In this document: positions 16,102 to 25,717 of the stretch, in pieces
Layout of the letters: the number at the start of each line of letters is the position of its first letter
Numbering within the stretch: position 1 is the first letter of the stretch
Source of the DNA: Bacteroidales bacterium
Lineage (GTDB): Bacteria; Bacteroidota; Bacteroidia; Bacteroidales; UBA932
Reading direction: 5' to 3'
Assembly (NCBI GenBank): GCA_024401715.1
Contig: JAKSKO010000019.1
Location: 1 to 38,026, forward strand
Length of the DNA: 38,026 nt
Program-made: the position numbers and the translations under genes
The notes under the pieces: model-generated
What the model saw: the letters and a program-made list of their open reading frames with translations, nothing else
Told to the model about the DNA's origin: nothing
The model's database searches: none

Positions 16102-19100
16102 TTAGAACTTGATATTAACACCGAAGTTGTAAACCCTGTTCACAGGATAGTTGTAGAACAGCACGCTGTTAGAGCCAGTGTTCACACCGCCGTTTGTACC
16201 TGGACGCTCAGGATCGATGTTCTTGAGCGGGCTGAAGGTAAGGAGGTTGTAACCGCTGAAGTAAATGCGGAGAGATTTCAGTTTGATCTTGTCTTTCCAT
16301 TTACCAGGGATGCTGTAGCCTATCTCCAGAGGCTTCAGACGGATGTAAGATGAGTTGCGGATTGCTGTAGAACCTGTGTTGAAACTGTGTCCTGTTGCAG
16401 GATAGAAGCCAGGTACCCACTCTGTGCTTGGGTTCCATGGGTCATCATTCACGTTCACAGTGTGCCAACGGTCCTTGTAGATGTCCAGTGCGGCACCACC
16501 GTTGAATGGACCAACCTCTGTGAACACCTCGCTGTACTCGTTGTAGATACCTGCGGCACCTGCCCAGTTCATGGAAACGTCAAGACCTCTCCACTCTACG
16601 CCTGCGTTGATACCGTAGTTGAATACAGGAAGGTTGTATGATGCAACAGGATGTGAGTCGTTGCTGTCCACGATACCGTCACCGTTCCAGTCCTCGTACC
16701 AGTAGTCGCCAGGAAGGGTGCCCTGGCCGTAGTTCATACCTGTGGTAGGGTGGTTCTGAATCTGGTCGTAATTCTGGAAGCGTCCGCCCTCCTGAACAGA
16801 GAACCAGATGTCTTTGTTACGGCCTGATACCGCACCTCTGCGCCAGTTCTCCATAGAGTTGCCTGCCTGTGAATCAAGGTGATAGACCCAGCGGTTCTTT
16901 GTTGCCGAAATCTGGCCGGAGATATAGTAGCTTACCTCACCCACTTTGTGGCGGTGGCCCAGCTCAATCTCGTAACCGAAGGTTGTATCGCTCTCGATAT
17001 TCTCCTGAGGCATTGAAGCGCCCACTGTGCCGGGAAGCACAACAGAAGAAGTTGCAAGAAGGCCTTCACGGTCGCGTTTGAACACCTCAACGGTACCATA
17101 CAGCATCTGTTTCCACAGGCTGAAATCAATACCTGCGTTGTATGTTGTTGCGGTGTACCATGTAAGGTTGTAGTTAGGGATTGCTGTAGGGAGCACACCT
17201 GTTGTGAGTGCGTCGCCGAAGAACCATGCCTGGGTGTCTTTCTCGATATTGTAACCGGTGAAGATTGAAGGATAGGTTCCTGCGCTGCCGTCATCACCCA
17301 TCATACCCCATGATGCACGAAGCTTCAGGTTGGAGATGATAGTGGTGTTGTTCTTCACCCAAGGCTCCTCGCTGATACGCCAACCTGCAGATACTGAAGG
17401 GAATACGCCCCAGCGTTTGTTCTTAGGGAACTTTGAAGAGGCATCGGCACGTACTGCAACGTCAATGATATATTTGCTCTTGTAGTCGTAGTTCACGTGG
17501 CCGATGAAGGCGCGGCGTGTCATGTCGCCCAGGCCGCCCATTGAACCAATCTGGTTCTCCTCCTCGCCTGCAAATAGATATTCGCTGTCCAGGAGCATCT
17601 GGCGCTGTGCATAGAAGCCGTCCCATTTGTTGTGGGTTTCCTCGTACATTGCCATTGCGTTCACGTGGTGCGCGTTTGCGAAAGTGTGGTCGTAGTTTAC
17701 TGAAAGCTGCAGAACGGTTCCGCTGCTAGGGTCTGTAGAACGTCTTACAGAACCCGGATCGTTGCGTTTGTATGTCTGAAGGCTTCCGTCAGGATTTTTG
17801 CTGTAGAGGTTGTAGGTACGCAGATATGAAGAGTTGTCTGTAGTGTAGTAGTCATAGCTGTAGAAAGCTTTGGCATTCAGACCCTCCACACCCGGGATAT
17901 CATAGGTGAGGGCGAGGCTTCCGTTGAAGTTGAAGCGTTTCTCCCTGCGGTAACCTGTGAAGTTGCTGTTTGTTGTGGCAACAGGGTTGTCTGTCTCCAG
18001 CATCTCAGAATCGTAACCAGGGAGGTTGTGGTCGCCGTCTATCCAGGCCTCTGAAGTAGGACGGTATGTCCATGCCTTCTTGTAGACTGTCCAGATATCG
18101 GTGTTAGGCTGGTTTTTCTCGTCCATATAGCCGCTAAGCTGGGTGCTGAGGCGCAGGCGTTTGGTGATGCGTGCATCAACGTTTGAACGGAAGTTCCATC
18201 TGTTATAGTTGAGAGAGCCGCTCTTGTAAGCACCCATCTGATCCATGTAACCCAGGTTGAAGAAGTAGTCCACCTTCTTTGAGCCACCCGATACAGACAG
18301 GTTGTACTGCTGCTGCGGAGCGTTCTTCATGAAGAGCTCGTCGTTCCAGTTTGTGCTAGGCTTTTTGCCGGAGCTGTACTGGAGCATCTGAGACCATGAA
18401 TACCTTGGAGTACCGCGCATAGGGTAGTTTCCGTTAAAGCTGTTGAAAGACTTCTCGTTCATCAAAAGCATGTGCGAAGCTGCATCAGTTGTTGAAGGAA
18501 CGTAAAGGAAGTTCTGGATACCCACGTTGGCAGAGAAATCAATGTCGAATTTGGCCTCCTCGCTTGAAGAACCGTGTTTGGTTGTAACAAGGATTACACC
18601 GTTTGCCGCACGTACACCGTAGATAGCTGCCGAAGCGTCTTTCAGCACGGATACGCTCTCAATCTCGTTGGCATCCATGCGTGAGAAGTAGCCCTGGTCG
18701 CGTGGAACGCCGTCCACAACGATAAGAGGGGTACCCATGCCTCGGATATCAATCTTGTTATCGAACTCACCAGGCTGTGAAGAGTTCTGTGTGATACGTA
18801 CACCTGCCACCTTGCCGGAGAGCATGTTGATTACGTTCTCGTTCTTCGTTACAACCATCTGAGAGTTGGTAACTGCAGAAACCGCACCTGTAAGGGTTGC
18901 CTTTTTCTGCACGCCATAACCAACGACAACTGTTTCCTCCAGGAAATTTGAATCATTGTTTAGAACAATGCGGAGAGATGTGGATGATGCAGGAACAATC
19001 TGGGTCTCATAGCCGATGAAGGATACCACCAGCTTCTGAGCAGGTTCCGCATTAATCTGGAAATTACCGTCCAGATCCGTAACCACGCCGTTGTTTGTGC

Positions 19101-19272
19101 CCTGCACCAATACGCCGGCACCAATCAGCGGGGCATTCTCGCTATCCACAACAACGCCCTTTACCAAGCGTTGTTGTGCATGTGCGGGAACGAACATCAT
19201 CACACAGAAAAGCATAGTCATGAATGATTTCCACAACGACTTTCCAGAATTATGTGATTGTCTGTTATTCAT
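16102..19272 (-). CDS. susC: SusC/RagA family TonB-dependent glycan transporter
   Basis: A 1056-residue outer-membrane importer. After the signal peptide (to about residue 33) comes a carboxypeptidase-regulatory-like beta domain (VKGVVVDSENAPLIGAGV, about 36-110), a TonB-box-like EETVVVGYG near 113, the plug domain with IDIRGMGTPLIVVDGVPRD and SVSVLKDASAAIYGVRAANG, and a long beta barrel ending in phenylalanine (NFGVNIKF). With SusD it forms the lidded transporter that takes up large oligosaccharides using TonB energy. The gene is intact and of normal length. The leader of 45 bases after the preceding lipoprotein gene holds no clear promoter, so it is probably co-transcribed from the gap at 21085-21239. 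Confidence 0.96.
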   Translation of the reverse strand: MNNRQSHNSGKSLWKSFMTMLFCVMMFVPAHAQQRLVKGVVVDSENAPLIGAGVLVQGTNNGVVTDLDGNFQINAEPAQKLVVSFIGYETQIVPASSTSLRIVLNNDSNFLEETVVVGYGVQKKATLTGAVSAVTNSQMVVTKNENVINMLSGKVAGVRITQNSSQPGEFDNKIDIRGMGTPLIVVDGVPRDQGYFSRMDANEIESVSVLKDASAAIYGVRAANGVILVTTKHGSSSEEAKFDIDFSANVGIQNFLYVPSTTDAASHMLLMNEKSFNSFNGNYPMRGTPRYSWSQMLQYSSGKKPSTNWNDELFMKNAPQQQYNLSVSGGSKKVDYFFNLGYMDQMGAYKSGSLNYNRWNFRSNVDARITKRLRLSTQLSGYMDEKNQPNTDIWTVYKKAWTYRPTSEAWIDGDHNLPGYDSEMLETDNPVATTNSNFTGYRREKRFNFNGSLALTYDIPGVEGLNAKAFYSYDYYTTDNSSYLRTYNLYSKNPDGSLQTYKRNDPGSVRRSTDPSSGTVLQLSVNYDHTFANAHHVNAMAMYEETHNKWDGFYAQRQMLLDSEYLFAGEEENQIGSMGGLGDMTRRAFIGHVNYDYKSKYIIDVAVRADASSKFPKNKRWGVFPSVSAGWRISEEPWVKNNTTIISNLKLRASWGMMGDDGSAGTYPSIFTGYNIEKDTQAWFFGDALTTGVLPTAIPNYNLTWYTATTYNAGIDFSLWKQMLYGTVEVFKRDREGLLATSSVVLPGTVGASMPQENIESDTTFGYEIELGHRHKVGEVSYYISGQISATKNRWVYHLDSQAGNSMENWRRGAVSGRNKDIWFSVQEGGRFQNYDQIQNHPTTGMNYGQGTLPGDYWYEDWNGDGIVDSNDSHPVASYNLPVFNYGINAGVEWRGLDVSMNWAGAAGIYNEYSEVFTEVGPFNGGAALDIYKDRWHTVNVNDDPWNPSTEWVPGFYPATGHSFNTGSTAIRNSSYIRLKPLEIGYSIPGKWKDKIKLKSLRIYFSGYNLLTFSPLKNIDPERPGTNGGVNTGSNSVLFYNYPVNRVYNFGVNIKF

Positions 19273-19317
19273 AAATAGATTTATGGGTTAATTGATTATA
19301 TAACCTGTTTCTTCAAA

Positions 19318-21084
19318 CTATCTTGCGTCAGGGTCAAGACCTTTGCCCTCCTCGTATGGAGCAACACGGCGGTTGAAGAACATATAGAACCAGTGCCATG
19401 GGCCAACCTGCTGGTCGTTGGTGTAGAATGTCTCTATGTATGCACCAACACCTGAACGGAAGCCCCAGCCTTCGTATTTCTCCTGGAATACAAGACCATG
19501 CTCGTTCATCTCCCAGCCCATCAGACCAGGGATGTCGCCGCCGCCGTCCCAGCCTTGAAGGATCTCGCAGTTTGCAGGACCGTTGCAGGCTTTTTTTGCG
19601 TCTTCCGGCCAGTTCTCACGACCTGATGATACCCATGAAGGCTGGGTTGTTCTGAAGCAGAGACCGCGAGAGAAGGCGCAAACATCCTTAAGTGCGCCGT
19701 CAAGGTAGAAGTGGCCTGCACCGTCGTTGCCGAATACAGTGTCACCGCCCCACTCGAAGTTTACATCCTGTACCATCTGGATAGCTTTGTTTGCATTGCC
19801 GTGACGCAGGTAGATGTGGTCTGGAAGACGTTCGCCCTCCGGGAATTCTGCCTTGAGGAGGTATTCTGCAAGGTCGATTGTGTATGCGCCTGCAGGGCAG
19901 ATCCACAACGAGTTTACAGACTCCTCAACACCGCACTCGATGTGCTGTGCTTCAGGGAAGCCTTCGCCGAATACGCCGTTCAGACCCATGCCAGGAACAA
20001 AGTTGTCTATCTGGAAGAAGATCTTGTGTTTGATAACGTCGTCTGCAGTTACGTATACAAGGAAGCCGTTCTTGTCTTCAAGGCCGTTTCCACCGCCCCA
20101 TGCATCAGTTGCAAGACGGTATGTAGGCTCCCAAACGCCATCCTCGTGGAGGAAGTCCTTGAATGCCTGGTAGCGTCCCTGAACATTGCCGTTCTGCTCC
20201 TCGGCTGGTGCAAGAACGAATGCAAGCTTGCCGTTTGGAAGAGCGCTGAAGTACTCTTTCAGATCTTTTGTTGCAGTGAATGTGAGAGCGGAATTAGGAA
20301 CGAGTGCTCTCCAGAAACCGTCAAGGGCACCCTCAAGTTTGGTTACCTCAACACCCTCAACAAACTGTGGGTCTACAAGCTGCTCCGGGTCGAACTCATT
20401 GTCCTTAACGTGAACAACGAAGTAGTTGGAACTTACTGCCACGCCTTTGATTGTGAGTTTGAGAGCTGCGATGTAATCTGTATTCTCTTTTGCGCTGCGT
20501 GCAACGATTGCAACCTTCAGAAGGTCACCATCAAGCTCTGCAGCTTCAACTTTGAAGAGATTTTCACCTGCTTTTGTCTGAATTTCACGTGCATCGGCAA
20601 AAGTGAACTCTGCCTCTGCAAGCTGCTCTGCTGTAAGTGCAGGAGTTGCAAGGAAACGTGCAACGCCACCCTCTGAAGTTACTGTCATGCTCATCTCGCC
20701 GTACTCGGGAACGAAAACAAGAGAGTTTACAGGAGCACCTGCGCTGCCTTTAGGAAGAACATAATCTTTGCCGTCAACAGTGATGATGATGTTGTCGGCA
20801 TTCTCTTTGATTGAAATTGAACCAGAAGAAGGTTTGATGGTGATGACCTGACCACTGCTGAGGGTAAGGGTCCATACACCGTCTTTCTCAACTGCCGAGG
20901 TAACTGTTGAACCGGTTACGACAGCTTTCTGAAGATCTTCCTTGAGTTCTTCAACCATACCCTCAAGAACGGATACGCGAGTCTCAAGTTTTTCCAGAAC
21001 TGTGTTCTTACAGCCTGTGAAAGAAGCAACTGCCAAAAGAGTTGCTGCTCCATAAAGAAGCGATTTGATAGTGTTTCGTTTCAT
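19318..21084 (-). CDS. Large coiled-coil surface lipoprotein encoded upstream of susC
   Basis: A 588-residue lipoprotein (lipobox SFTGC, Cys25). Residues 27-52 form a short heptad coiled coil (LEKLETRVSVLEGMVEELKE), followed by a small beta domain (GVWTLTLSSGQVITIKPSSG, VDGKDYVLPKGSAG). This N-terminal layout matches Bacteroidetes DUF4988-type surface lipoproteins. The C-terminal 340 residues are rich in Trp, Gly and aromatic residues (WGGGNGLEDKNG, LQGWDGGGDIPG) and may bind glycan, but I recognise no family. It is the first gene after the 155-base regulatory gap, an unusual place because accessory binding proteins normally follow susD. No catalytic motif is evident. The role as a glycan-binding protein is inferred. 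Confidence 0.75.
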   Translation of the reverse strand: MKRNTIKSLLYGAATLLAVASFTGCKNTVLEKLETRVSVLEGMVEELKEDLQKAVVTGSTVTSAVEKDGVWTLTLSSGQVITIKPSSGSISIKENADNIIITVDGKDYVLPKGSAGAPVNSLVFVPEYGEMSMTVTSEGGVARFLATPALTAEQLAEAEFTFADAREIQTKAGENLFKVEAAELDGDLLKVAIVARSAKENTDYIAALKLTIKGVAVSSNYFVVHVKDNEFDPEQLVDPQFVEGVEVTKLEGALDGFWRALVPNSALTFTATKDLKEYFSALPNGKLAFVLAPAEEQNGNVQGRYQAFKDFLHEDGVWEPTYRLATDAWGGGNGLEDKNGFLVYVTADDVIKHKIFFQIDNFVPGMGLNGVFGEGFPEAQHIECGVEESVNSLWICPAGAYTIDLAEYLLKAEFPEGERLPDHIYLRHGNANKAIQMVQDVNFEWGGDTVFGNDGAGHFYLDGALKDVCAFSRGLCFRTTQPSWVSSGRENWPEDAKKACNGPANCEILQGWDGGGDIPGLMGWEMNEHGLVFQEKYEGWGFRSGVGAYIETFYTNDQQVGPWHWFYMFFNRRVAPYEEGKGLDPDAR

Positions 21085-21239
21085 ACGAAAGTTATTTGGT
21101 TAATATTGATTGGTTGTTTGTTTGTGTTTTTCGTTGTTTTTGCTTGAAATTATATACAGCCCCTTAATAAAGGGTAGAAAAGAACCTTAATTAATGGCTG
21201 AATTTCCAAATTAAGTTTTTATTAATACTTAATCGGGCT
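21085..21239 (-). promoter_or_regulatory. Regulatory gap and A/C-rich leader ahead of the lipoprotein-susCD operon
   Basis: This is the longest non-coding stretch inside the minus-strand locus. On the transcribed strand the last 65 bases before the ATG are almost free of G and rich in A and C, a leader style seen before highly expressed Bacteroidetes genes. Further upstream are short inverted repeats: CCCTT/AAGGG (21161-21165 with 21170-21174), CTTAATT/AATTAAG (21186-21192 with 21209-21215) and ATTAAGT/ACTTAAT (21210-21216 with 21227-21233). No perfect TAnnTTTG box is present (best partial match: the TATATAATTTC stretch near 21145-21155), so an activator-dependent promoter or read-through is possible. 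Confidence 0.5.
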
Positions 21240-23519
21240 TTAGAGGGCTATTTTAAGGGCCTTCCCGGAGTACAAAATTTGCGGATCTTCCGTTTTTACA
21301 GAATTTTCCTCCTGTGCAAGCGGGTTCATGACGCGTATCCTGAAGCGTTTTTCGGCATCCATCCCGGGGTATTTTCCCTGCCTTCTGTCTATGCTGAGGC
21401 TATGCTTCGCATCGTCCCATCTGAAGTGAATGGTGCTGAATTCACCCTTTCTGTAGCCGTTACCTTCGCCGGCATCCTCATACAGGGTGAACTCTCCGTC
21501 GGAACCGGGATATACTCTTATTTCAAGCTCGTCCCAGCCTTTTTCCGCGGTATAGTTCACATCCGGGCCTATAGGGATGATGCTGCCTGCCTTCACGAAC
21601 GTGGCAACCTGGTCCATCGGCACTTCTATGCTGTGTTTTCCCGCCTCGTATCTTCTGCCGCTGCTGAAATCGGCCCACTGGCCCTGCGGCAGATATAGTT
21701 CCCTTGAGGTTCCATCGCAAACCATAGGCGCCACAAGTATGCTGCGGCCGAAGAGATATTCGTCGTCGCAGTTGCATGCAACAGGGTCCTGCGGCCAGTC
21801 CATCATAAGGGCGCGCATAAGTGTGCCGTCGGCTGCGGAAATCTCGTGCGCTGTGGAATATATATAAGGTATAAGCGCATATCGCAGTCTTATGGCTTTT
21901 TCCTGTGCGTCGAAGTGGAAGTCTCCGCGCTGTCCGAAGTTGAAGATCTCGCGCGGGGTGTTGCAGCCGTGAGAGCGCATCATGCCCGTGAAGACGGCAA
22001 ACTGCATCCAGCGCAGGTATATGTTCCTGTAGTCCGGATTCTGGTTACCTCCGGGATAGTTCTGCCAGGTGTAGAAGGCGCCGATGTCGCTGTTCCAGTA
22101 CGGAAGGCCGCAAAGGGAGAAGTTCAGTGCGCCGTGAATCTGCTGCGCAAGAGTGTGCCAGCTGCACTCTACGTCTCCGCTCCAGCAATGTGCATACTGC
22201 TGCACGCCCAGGGCTGCGCTGCGCGTAAGGATGAAGGGGCGGCGCGACGGGTCATATTCCATCTGGGCGTTGTACACTCCGCCAACCGATGGCAGAGGAT
22301 ATAGGTTGCGCACTGTCTTGAACGGTCCTGCCGCTGTCCGGAATTCCATATCGGCCTCCGTAACGGGCGAATGCTCCGGCTCTGTTGCGTCCAGCCACCA
22401 TGCATCCATTCCCAGGTCGTATATGTTGTTTCTCATATAGTCCCAGTATATCTTTCTGGCCTCGGGGTTGAAAGGGTCGTAGTTTCTCACTTTGGCTTCC
22501 TGAGGGAAGGTTGCGTGCGGCATAAGGCAGCCTGCATTCTCCAGATCCCTGTATATGTTTGTTTCCGGGCCGAATGAAGGCCATACGGAAATCATGCAGT
22601 GCGCATTCATCGCGTGGATGTCGTCCAGCATCTTTTTCGGGTCCGGGAAGCGCGGATTGCCGAACTCCACTGCGTTCCAATGGCGATTGTCCTCGCTCCA
22701 GTACTGCCAGTCCTGCACTACGCAGTCCAGTGGCACATTGTTCTGCCTGAACCAGCGCACTATTCCCACGGTCTCGTCCTGGCTGGCATATCTTTCCCTG
22801 GACTGGTTGAAGCCGAAGGTCCACAGCGGGAACATAGGCACATGGCCGGACAGCTGCCTAAGGCCCGCAATCACGCCATCGGCGCTGCCGCCATAAACAA
22901 AGAAATAGTCCGCCTCCGTGCCCACGTCAGAGCGGAAGCACATCCCCTGTTCAGAGTCGCTGAAGTCTGTGATGGCTCCGTTGTTCCAGAACAGGGCATA
23001 GCCTTTTGCAGAGTGAACCAGAGGTATGGCAATCTCCATGTTCTCGTTCACCAGGCGGTAGTGATGCCCGCGCACGTTCAGGCCGCCTTCCCTGTGCTGT
23101 CCAAGGCCGTAGATGGCCTCGCCGTCCTCCAGACGGAAGCTTTGCGAAAGAGGGGAGAAACTGCCCGGAATTTCTTCCAGCAGCTGCTTTCCGTCGGCGC
23201 GCATATAGCGTACGCTTGCGTCATCGGCGGAAACTATTATTTCCATCTCCCGGCTTGCAAGGTGTATGTCCCTGCCTTCCTGCTGCACCTTGAAGCGCAC
23301 TTTCTGCGGCTGCATGGTTACGCAGAATCCGGCATCGGCCTTTGGCTTAACGCCCTTACCGTATTTTTCCACACGCGCTATGGAAGGCGTGTACATTGTA
23401 ATCCTTACTTCGCATTCCGGGCTGTGCACCGTTATTCCGGCCCCGGACCTGTCCCAATCCCCGCTGCCGCAGGAACATGCCATGGCGGCAATAAGGGAAA
23501 GCAGTGTCATCCTTTTCAT
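21240..23519 (-). CDS. GH31 family glycosidase, lipoprotein
   Basis: A 759-residue retaining alpha-glycosidase of GH31 with a lipobox (AMACS, Cys15). A mutarotase-like N-terminal beta domain is followed by the TIM barrel, with nucleophile Asp377 in WWLDATEPEHS and acid/base Asp449 in CWSGDVECSW, both canonical. C-terminal beta domains contain the VFVKAGSIIPIGP-like segment (here FVKAGSIIPIGP) and YEDAGEGNGY. Substrates in the family include alpha-glucosides, alpha-xylosides and alpha-galactosides. The ATG at 23519 overlaps the GH92 stop as ATGA, which makes it a better start than the GTG at 23528. It closes the enzyme part of the locus, upstream of the 155-base gap. Confidence 0.93.
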   Translation of the reverse strand: MKRMTLLSLIAAMACSCGSGDWDRSGAGITVHSPECEVRITMYTPSIARVEKYGKGVKPKADAGFCVTMQPQKVRFKVQQEGRDIHLASREMEIIVSADDASVRYMRADGKQLLEEIPGSFSPLSQSFRLEDGEAIYGLGQHREGGLNVRGHHYRLVNENMEIAIPLVHSAKGYALFWNNGAITDFSDSEQGMCFRSDVGTEADYFFVYGGSADGVIAGLRQLSGHVPMFPLWTFGFNQSRERYASQDETVGIVRWFRQNNVPLDCVVQDWQYWSEDNRHWNAVEFGNPRFPDPKKMLDDIHAMNAHCMISVWPSFGPETNIYRDLENAGCLMPHATFPQEAKVRNYDPFNPEARKIYWDYMRNNIYDLGMDAWWLDATEPEHSPVTEADMEFRTAAGPFKTVRNLYPLPSVGGVYNAQMEYDPSRRPFILTRSAALGVQQYAHCWSGDVECSWHTLAQQIHGALNFSLCGLPYWNSDIGAFYTWQNYPGGNQNPDYRNIYLRWMQFAVFTGMMRSHGCNTPREIFNFGQRGDFHFDAQEKAIRLRYALIPYIYSTAHEISAADGTLMRALMMDWPQDPVACNCDDEYLFGRSILVAPMVCDGTSRELYLPQGQWADFSSGRRYEAGKHSIEVPMDQVATFVKAGSIIPIGPDVNYTAEKGWDELEIRVYPGSDGEFTLYEDAGEGNGYRKGEFSTIHFRWDDAKHSLSIDRRQGKYPGMDAEKRFRIRVMNPLAQEENSVKTEDPQILYSGKALKIAL

Positions 23520-25705
23520 TTTCCCCACTCCTTGTTTGGCTTGTCAGACATCTCGAATACCAGCCTGCCGCCTTCCATTATGGCCTCGTGGCTTATGAAT
23601 GGCCTGTCCAGAGGCTTGCCGTTCAGTTTGGCGGATACTATGTATTTATTGTCGTCCGATACGTTGTTTGCCACAATCTCGAAGCATTTGCCGTTGGTAA
23701 GATGCATCTTCACCTTGCTGAACAGCGGGCTGCCTATTGCATATCCCGGCATGCCTGGGGTAACAGGGTAGAATCCCAGTGAAGAGAATACCACGAATGA
23801 GGTGAGGCCGCCGCCGTCCTCGTCTCCCGGAACGCCCATAAGGTCGTTGCGGAACCAGGTTTTCAGCATCTGGCGCACGCGTTTCTGGGTTTTCCATGCA
23901 TAGCCTGCGTAATCATAGAGGTAAGGCACGTGCATTGAAGGCTCGTTTGCCATTGAGAACTGGCCCACGTTGCCCGTGTGGTCCGGCAGCTTGGCAAAGA
24001 ATTCGAACTTGCTGCGTCCCAGAGGTTTCGCAAACATGCGGTCCAGCTCCTTCACGAACTCCTCGTTTCCGCCGAAAAGCTCTATGAGGCCCTTTATGTT
24101 GTGCTGCACGTCCCAGCGGTACACCCAGGCATTGTTCTCGTCATAGTATTCGCGGGCTCCCATGCCTCCAGGGAAGTCATAGTCCAGATTTTCTATCCAT
24201 TTGCCGTCCCTGTCTTTCGGGTGGAAGAATTTGGTGTCCTGGCGGAAAAGGTCATAGAAGCGGTCGCTCTGCTCCAGATAATAGTATGCCTCTTCCTCCA
24301 TGCCCAGGGATGCGCATATCACACCCATGCAGAAACAGTCGTAGTATGTGCCCAGAGACACCGCCACAGGCTGCCTTTTCTCGAAATGATGCACGTTAGG
24401 GTCGTTCTCGGCCTCGCCTTCACGCAGGGCGGGCACATAGCCTTTCTCCCAGAAGAACTTGTCCAGCCAGCCGGCAGGGTTGCCGCACCATGGTGCCAGG
24501 GTCTTTTCCTTCAGTGCGCCGCGTGCAGCTTCATAGGCTTTCTGTTTGTCCACGTCCAGGCCCTTGGAAATTGCATCGGCAAAGGTTGCAATGGAGTGGT
24601 TGCTGTTCATGCGGCGGGAATCGCCTGTAACCTCCGGGAAGGTTGGCATCCACATCGTGCCCATCTGCTCTGCCATGCGCAGGTATGAAGACAGCACGTC
24701 CTCCTCCACATCGCGGTCCATAAGGATGCGCAGGGGGTGTGCCGCCCTGTATGTGTCCCAGATCCAGTCATCGGTATAGAAAGGCACTCCGCCGTCCTCA
24801 TGCACTTGGCCGTCGAAGGCGCTCCAGTAACGTCCGTCCTCGCTCATGCATATAGGGCGCTCGAAGGTTCTGTAGTAGGAGGTGTAGAACACTGTGAGGT
24901 CGTCCTCGCTGTTTCCCTGCACTTCCATGCGTCCAAGCGTCTCGTTCCATATCTTGCGGCCCTCTGCTGCAAGTTTGTCTATGTCATAGTCCTTAATCTC
25001 GCGTCGGAGGTTCGCTTCGGCCTGTTCCACGCTTATGAAGGAAACGCCATAGCGCAGATTCACCGTTTTTTCCTTGAACTGCATTGTGGCCGATACGTTC
25101 TTTCCTCGCAGTGTGCTGCCGTTGAATTTCAGGCCCGAACGTACGATGCCGCAGGCTTCGGGGCTTTTATCGGCCTCCATGTAAACGTAGACGGTGGTTT
25201 TGTCGTCCAGCTTCTGTGAAGCGCGGAAAATGTTCCCGTCAACCTCTATATGGCCCTCCTTGGAGCCCATTGTCACTGTTGAAAGCTCCTCGCCGCTGAA
25301 CTCCAGGCTGTAGATGGCGCTCTGGTGCGAAAGTGCGTAACGGGCCGATATCGCTCCGTCGGCAAGGTCAACGTCAAAGGAGTATGGGGTGATGTGCTCG
25401 TTGTCATAAGACACAGGAACCATTGAAAAACGGTCTCCCAGTGTTGCCGACAGCAGAAATGCCGATCTTTCCCTGTGGTTTGTTACGATAACGGGCAGGC
25501 CGTTCAGGTATTCGCTGGTATAGTCCGCCCTTTCCGGATACACGCGCAGCATGGAATTCGGCAGCTGTATCGTAGGGAAGGTAGGGACCAGAAGGTGGCT
25601 GATGTTTCCTATGTACGGGTTCACATAGTCCACCGGTTCTTTTTTCTGGCTGCAGGATGCAAGCATCAGGGCTGCAAGGCCCAGGCAAAGTATTCTCTTT
25701 ATCAT
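23516..25705 (-). CDS. GH92 family exo-alpha-mannosidase, lipoprotein
   Basis: A 729-residue calcium-dependent inverting enzyme of GH92, a family dominated by exo-alpha-mannosidases. The lipobox is LMLASC (Cys18). The N-terminal beta-sandwich starts VDYVNPYIGNISHLLVP, which differs from the common VNPFIGTGGHGH form and suggests a divergent clade. The helical barrel has ANEPSMHVPY, where Glu588 is the expected acid, and GDEDGG, where Asp628 and Asp630 are the expected base pair. TDDWIWDTYRAAHP is also typical. It starts 12 bases after the fusion gene and overlaps GH31 by 4 bases. It probably trims alpha-mannose or a similar sugar from oligosaccharides made by the GH99-like enzymes. Confidence 0.93.
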   Translation of the reverse strand: MIKRILCLGLAALMLASCSQKKEPVDYVNPYIGNISHLLVPTFPTIQLPNSMLRVYPERADYTSEYLNGLPVIVTNHRERSAFLLSATLGDRFSMVPVSYDNEHITPYSFDVDLADGAISARYALSHQSAIYSLEFSGEELSTVTMGSKEGHIEVDGNIFRASQKLDDKTTVYVYMEADKSPEACGIVRSGLKFNGSTLRGKNVSATMQFKEKTVNLRYGVSFISVEQAEANLRREIKDYDIDKLAAEGRKIWNETLGRMEVQGNSEDDLTVFYTSYYRTFERPICMSEDGRYWSAFDGQVHEDGGVPFYTDDWIWDTYRAAHPLRILMDRDVEEDVLSSYLRMAEQMGTMWMPTFPEVTGDSRRMNSNHSIATFADAISKGLDVDKQKAYEAARGALKEKTLAPWCGNPAGWLDKFFWEKGYVPALREGEAENDPNVHHFEKRQPVAVSLGTYYDCFCMGVICASLGMEEEAYYYLEQSDRFYDLFRQDTKFFHPKDRDGKWIENLDYDFPGGMGAREYYDENNAWVYRWDVQHNIKGLIELFGGNEEFVKELDRMFAKPLGRSKFEFFAKLPDHTGNVGQFSMANEPSMHVPYLYDYAGYAWKTQKRVRQMLKTWFRNDLMGVPGDEDGGGLTSFVVFSSLGFYPVTPGMPGYAIGSPLFSKVKMHLTNGKCFEIVANNVSDDNKYIVSAKLNGKPLDRPFISHEAIMEGGRLVFEMSDKPNKEWGK

Positions 25706-25717
25706 AATCTCTCTCTT

